From Streptomyces griseoviridis (GTDB taxonomy: Bacteria > Actinomycetota > Actinomycetes > Streptomycetales > Streptomycetaceae), in NCBI GenBank assembly GCA_014649155.1, contig BMSM01000009.1, positions 267,850 through 301,008 of the forward strand: a stretch of 33,159 bases of DNA, written 5' to 3'. The notes below the pieces were generated by a model. The model was not told where the DNA came from. It saw only the letters and a program-made list of their open reading frames with translations, and made no database searches. Both the position numbers and the translations under genes were made by a program. Below are positions 31,401-33,159 of the stretch, piece by piece; the stretch's first letter is position 1, and each line of letters starts with the position of its first letter.

Positions 31401-33096
31401 CGAGATCGCCGGCGCCCCCGACGACGTACCGGACGACGGCACCGGGGCGCCCACCGCGTCGCTGCCCGCGCTGCGCGAGGCGTACCGGGCCGCCTCCCAG
31501 CTCTACGAGAAGGTCGGCGTCGGCGCCGACCTGCGGGCCGAACAGGCCCGCGCCGAGAGCGACGAGAGCGCGGCCCGCGCCGAACTGGACCGGCTCAGCA
31601 ACAAGGTCCGCATCCGGGCCGAGCAGCTCCTCCAGTCGCCCGACGGCTCCGACGGCCCCTCCCGGCAGGCCGCCGCGGCCCGCGCCGAGGAACTGGTGCA
31701 GCTCCTGGAGACCCGGATGTCCACCGCCAGCGAGCAGCTCGGCCGGCTGCGCGGTGAGGCCGAGCGGCTGGCCCCCGAGGACGGCGAGGCGCACACCGGA
31801 CTGCCCGAGGACCTCGTCCCGCGCGACGCCGAGCACGCCCAGGCCCTGCTGCGCACCGCCACGTCCGAACTGGCCGCCCGCACCGAGGCGTTGAACCACT
31901 CCCGCGAGGCCCACACCGAACTCCTCGACGCCCACCGCGCCGCCGAGGACGCGGCCGGCGGCTTCGACGAGATCGCCGCCCTCCTGCGCGACCTGCTGCG
32001 CGAACCGTCGGCCGACGAGGACCCGGAGCGGCCCGAGCCCTACCCCGGCATCCTGGAAGAGGCCCGGAAGTCCGCCGCCGAGACCCGCCGGTCGCTGCGC
32101 GGCTGCGCCGCCGACCTCTCCGCCGCCGAGGCCGCCGTCCGCGAGGCGAGCGACGTCCTGGTGCGGCACGCCAACTCCACCCGCTACGAGCAGGTCCGCA
32201 CCCCGGCCCGGCAGCAGATCCGCGAACTGCCCGCCGCCGCGCTGCCCGAGCACGCCCAGAAGTGGGCCGACGCCTTCGCCCCCCGGCTGCGCGTCCTCAC
32301 CGACGAACTGGCCCAGCTGGAACGCAACCGCGACTCCATCGTGGACCGGCTGCGCGGCCTGGTGGAGTCGGCCCTCGCCACCCTCCGCTCCGCCCAGCGC
32401 CTGTCCCGGCTGCCGGAGGGGCTGGGGGAGTGGTCCGGGCAGGAGTTCCTCCGCATCCGCTTCGAGGAACCCGACCAGGCCGTCCTCACCGAGCGGCTCG
32501 GCGAGGTGATCGACGAGGCGACCCGGGCGGCCGTCAAGAAGAACTCCGACCTGCGCCGCGACGGCATGTCCCTGCTGCTGCGCGGCGTCGCCGCCGCCCT
32601 CCAGCCGAACGGCGTCGCCGTCGAGATCCTCAAACCGGACGCGGTCCTGCGCGCCGAGCGGGTCCCCGTCGGGCAGATGGGCGACGTCTTCTCCGGCGGC
32701 CAGCTGCTCACCGCCGCCATCGCCCTCTACTGCACGATGGCCGCGCTGCGCAGCAACGACCGGGGCCGCGACAAGCACCGGCACGCCGGCACGCTCTTCC
32801 TCGACAACCCCATCGGCCGTGCCAACGCCACCTACCTGCTGGAACTCCAGCGCGCCGTCTCCGACGCGCTCGGCGTCCAGCTCCTGTACACCACGGGACT
32901 GTTCGACACCACCGCGCTCGCCGAGTTCCCGCTGGTCATCCGGTTGCGCAATGACGCGGACCTGCGGGCCGGGCTGAAGTACATCAGCGTGGAGGAGCAC
33001 CTGCGGCCTGGCCTGCCCCAGCAGGCCGAGGGCGAGGCGGTGCACAGCGAGATCACCGCCACGCGGATGTACAAGCGCCCCGTCGACGCCCGCTAG
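28447..33096 (+). CDS. MksB/JetC-like SMC ATPase
   Basis: 1549 aa, the size of MukB. The N-terminal head has the P-loop LENGGGKSVLLKLIF with Lys69. Long Ala/Arg/Glu-rich coiled coils run over about residues 290-640 and 805-1340. A globular hinge-like section lies at about 650-800 (LPPGPDVLATVEFLGEHGIPALPGW ... GVFLVPPNPAM). The C-terminal head has the ABC signature VFSGGQLLTAAIALY (Ser1416) and Walker B GTLFLDNPIGRANATYL with Asp1453. Asn1454 replaces the catalytic Glu found in most SMC and ABC ATPases. The complex should fold or extrude DNA. In Wadjet/MksBEFG this recognises plasmid DNA for cutting by JetD/MksG; no such nuclease follows within the window. The coiled-coil SMC assignment is firm, the anti-plasmid role is inferred. 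Confidence 0.85.
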   Translation: MYELSRVRLYSIGPAGARYADTVLDLRGVGRPVPDPAPRQAEFFEEEPAGPPRRPAPAGVLFLENGGGKSVLLKLIFSVMLPGHRNTLGGASSGVLRKFLLADDCGHVALEWQHVQTGECVVVGKVSEWRGRQVSNDPRKFAEAWYSFRPGPGLTLDNLPVAESTAVRPPVEGASGAQGRRRTMKGFRDALTEAGKAYPHLEVHWEDIHERWTEHLGDLGLDPELFRYQREMNADEGEAAGLFAVKKDADFTDLLLRAVTDTRDTDGLADLVSGFGDKLGRRAELLAERDFTAGSVDLLGRIVEATESRARAREIHTAAERRTRTLARRLSARGAQERVRAADLAQRVTAAAHAVTQAESARDRSALVAAELAYRHASLALAAAEKSAAAQKRELADARTLHSAWQAAEAVLRHRAATDRVTRVSAAIREAERDAAPALAARAKAAVDLVRALHAAAGKAEDRANEEEERSATLQDTGDAAHRDATAAATEAQRARSEAGHLRQRLTEVEQETAEAVRAGWLDDTAPDADPARAALAASDAEKTTVAAWDTARETARRATEHAREAAAAESRAELTAARAADAAAAARAARDAEYRTAAALAAEERLAELLGLASAPRPGIPRPRRNGPDTDPTDPDAAGTPSPGEDALTPEQLDRFADDLRALLDDGVSAAERQLFDLRTAAADDARILGALGDGGLLPPGPDVLATVEFLGEHGIPALPGWRYLAQAVDPADHARVLAARPELVDGVIITDPDSHARARTALGDAALLPRSAVAVGTAAALLAPTPADAPGDEGVFLVPPNPAMHDEHAADEERQALRARATERDEEIRALAARLGKDRELAARLASWRTGCPAGRLTELARAAEEAHAFAEECEAELAEARTARAEADEVAAEAVRVRDERQEAAQKARRAADALAGLAFRLRERAGWQARLRELADEAAEAETRAQVCLERARAADEDRRAAQRAADDARRTARALRAERAEIAGAPDDVPDDGTGAPTASLPALREAYRAASQLYEKVGVGADLRAEQARAESDESAARAELDRLSNKVRIRAEQLLQSPDGSDGPSRQAAAARAEELVQLLETRMSTASEQLGRLRGEAERLAPEDGEAHTGLPEDLVPRDAEHAQALLRTATSELAARTEALNHSREAHTELLDAHRAAEDAAGGFDEIAALLRDLLREPSADEDPERPEPYPGILEEARKSAAETRRSLRGCAADLSAAEAAVREASDVLVRHANSTRYEQVRTPARQQIRELPAAALPEHAQKWADAFAPRLRVLTDELAQLERNRDSIVDRLRGLVESALATLRSAQRLSRLPEGLGEWSGQEFLRIRFEEPDQAVLTERLGEVIDEATRAAVKKNSDLRRDGMSLLLRGVAAALQPNGVAVEILKPDAVLRAERVPVGQMGDVFSGGQLLTAAIALYCTMAALRSNDRGRDKHRHAGTLFLDNPIGRANATYLLELQRAVSDALGVQLLYTTGLFDTTALAEFPLVIRLRNDADLRAGLKYISVEEHLRPGLPQQAEGEAVHSEITATRMYKRPVDAR

Positions 33097-33117
33097 GTGT
33101 ATTGATCACGAGCGTTG

Positions 33118-33159
33118 TCAACGCCGACCGGGCTTGATCATGGCGAAGACCTCCGGTGT
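33118..33159 (-). CDS. 3' end of a minus-strand frame, possibly a transposase (partial)
   Basis: On the minus strand the last 42 bases read TPEVFAMIKPGRR and stop at 33118. The frame is open to the window edge. The end converges on the SMC gene with 21 bases between. The codon use differs from neighbours and TTGATCA is repeated at 33102 and 33135, which made me think of an insertion sequence, but the peptide is too short to identify. Confidence 0.25.
   Translation of the reverse strand, partial: TPEVFAMIKPGRR

Noticed and set aside
27370..33045. A 1891-codon open frame on the minus strand opposite the SMC gene
   Set aside because: It is the antisense shadow of the SMC gene. In very GC-rich coding DNA the opposite strand is often open; the product is Gly/Val/Gln-rich with no domain.

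Overview
The window is chromosomal DNA of a high-GC actinomycete, almost certainly a Streptomyces. Codon third positions are nearly all G or C, GTG starts are common, and many genes overlap by ATGA or GTGA. The gene set (RbpA, polyprenol-phosphate mannose synthase, FxsA, MocR regulator plus YczE-type membrane protein) has the order I remember from the S. coelicolor SCO14xx region. That synteny is recalled, not computed. No rRNA, tRNA or CRISPR array was seen.

Left part (1-9430): the tail of an unknown frame, an 8-bp tandem repeat, a Tat-exported C39-like cysteine peptidase, a 46-aa membrane peptide and a TetR regulator whose 5' end looks damaged. These are followed by an acyl-CoA dehydrogenase with a candidate TetR operator, a small zinc-ribbon-like protein, an Lrp/AsnC regulator, a YtcJ-like amidohydrolase, the polyprenol-phosphate mannose synthase (ppm1) and fxsA. 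A long hairpin separates fxsA from the convergent rbpA.

Middle (9430-19400): rbpA has an excellent SigR promoter (GGGAAT-N18-GTT). Next come a UMF1-type MFS transporter, a glycerophosphodiester phosphodiesterase and a YczE-like membrane protein on the minus strand, divergent from a MocR regulator. Then follow an FtsK/Tra-like ATPase with an altered Walker A motif, its small SpdD-like membrane partner, an ankyrin protein and a HEAT-like repeat protein.

Right (19400-25600): two coupled GT4 glycosyltransferases with an SGNH hydrolase that is a frameshifted pseudogene, then a convergent DUF1445 hydro-lyase/MFS pair under a divergent GntR-FCD regulator with a near-ideal operator.

Far right (25600-33159): a MukBEF/MksBEF/Wadjet-like SMC operon in the order F-like, E-like, B-like (1549-aa SMC ATPase). 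No JetD/MksG nuclease gene follows inside the window. Between the F-like and E-like genes lies a 321-bp frame built of 24-bp tandem repeats, coding for basic (V/A)PRxG octapeptides and joined to both neighbours by GTGA overlaps. This possible extra subunit, together with the Asp-Asn Walker B of the SMC protein, is the most novel signal in the window.
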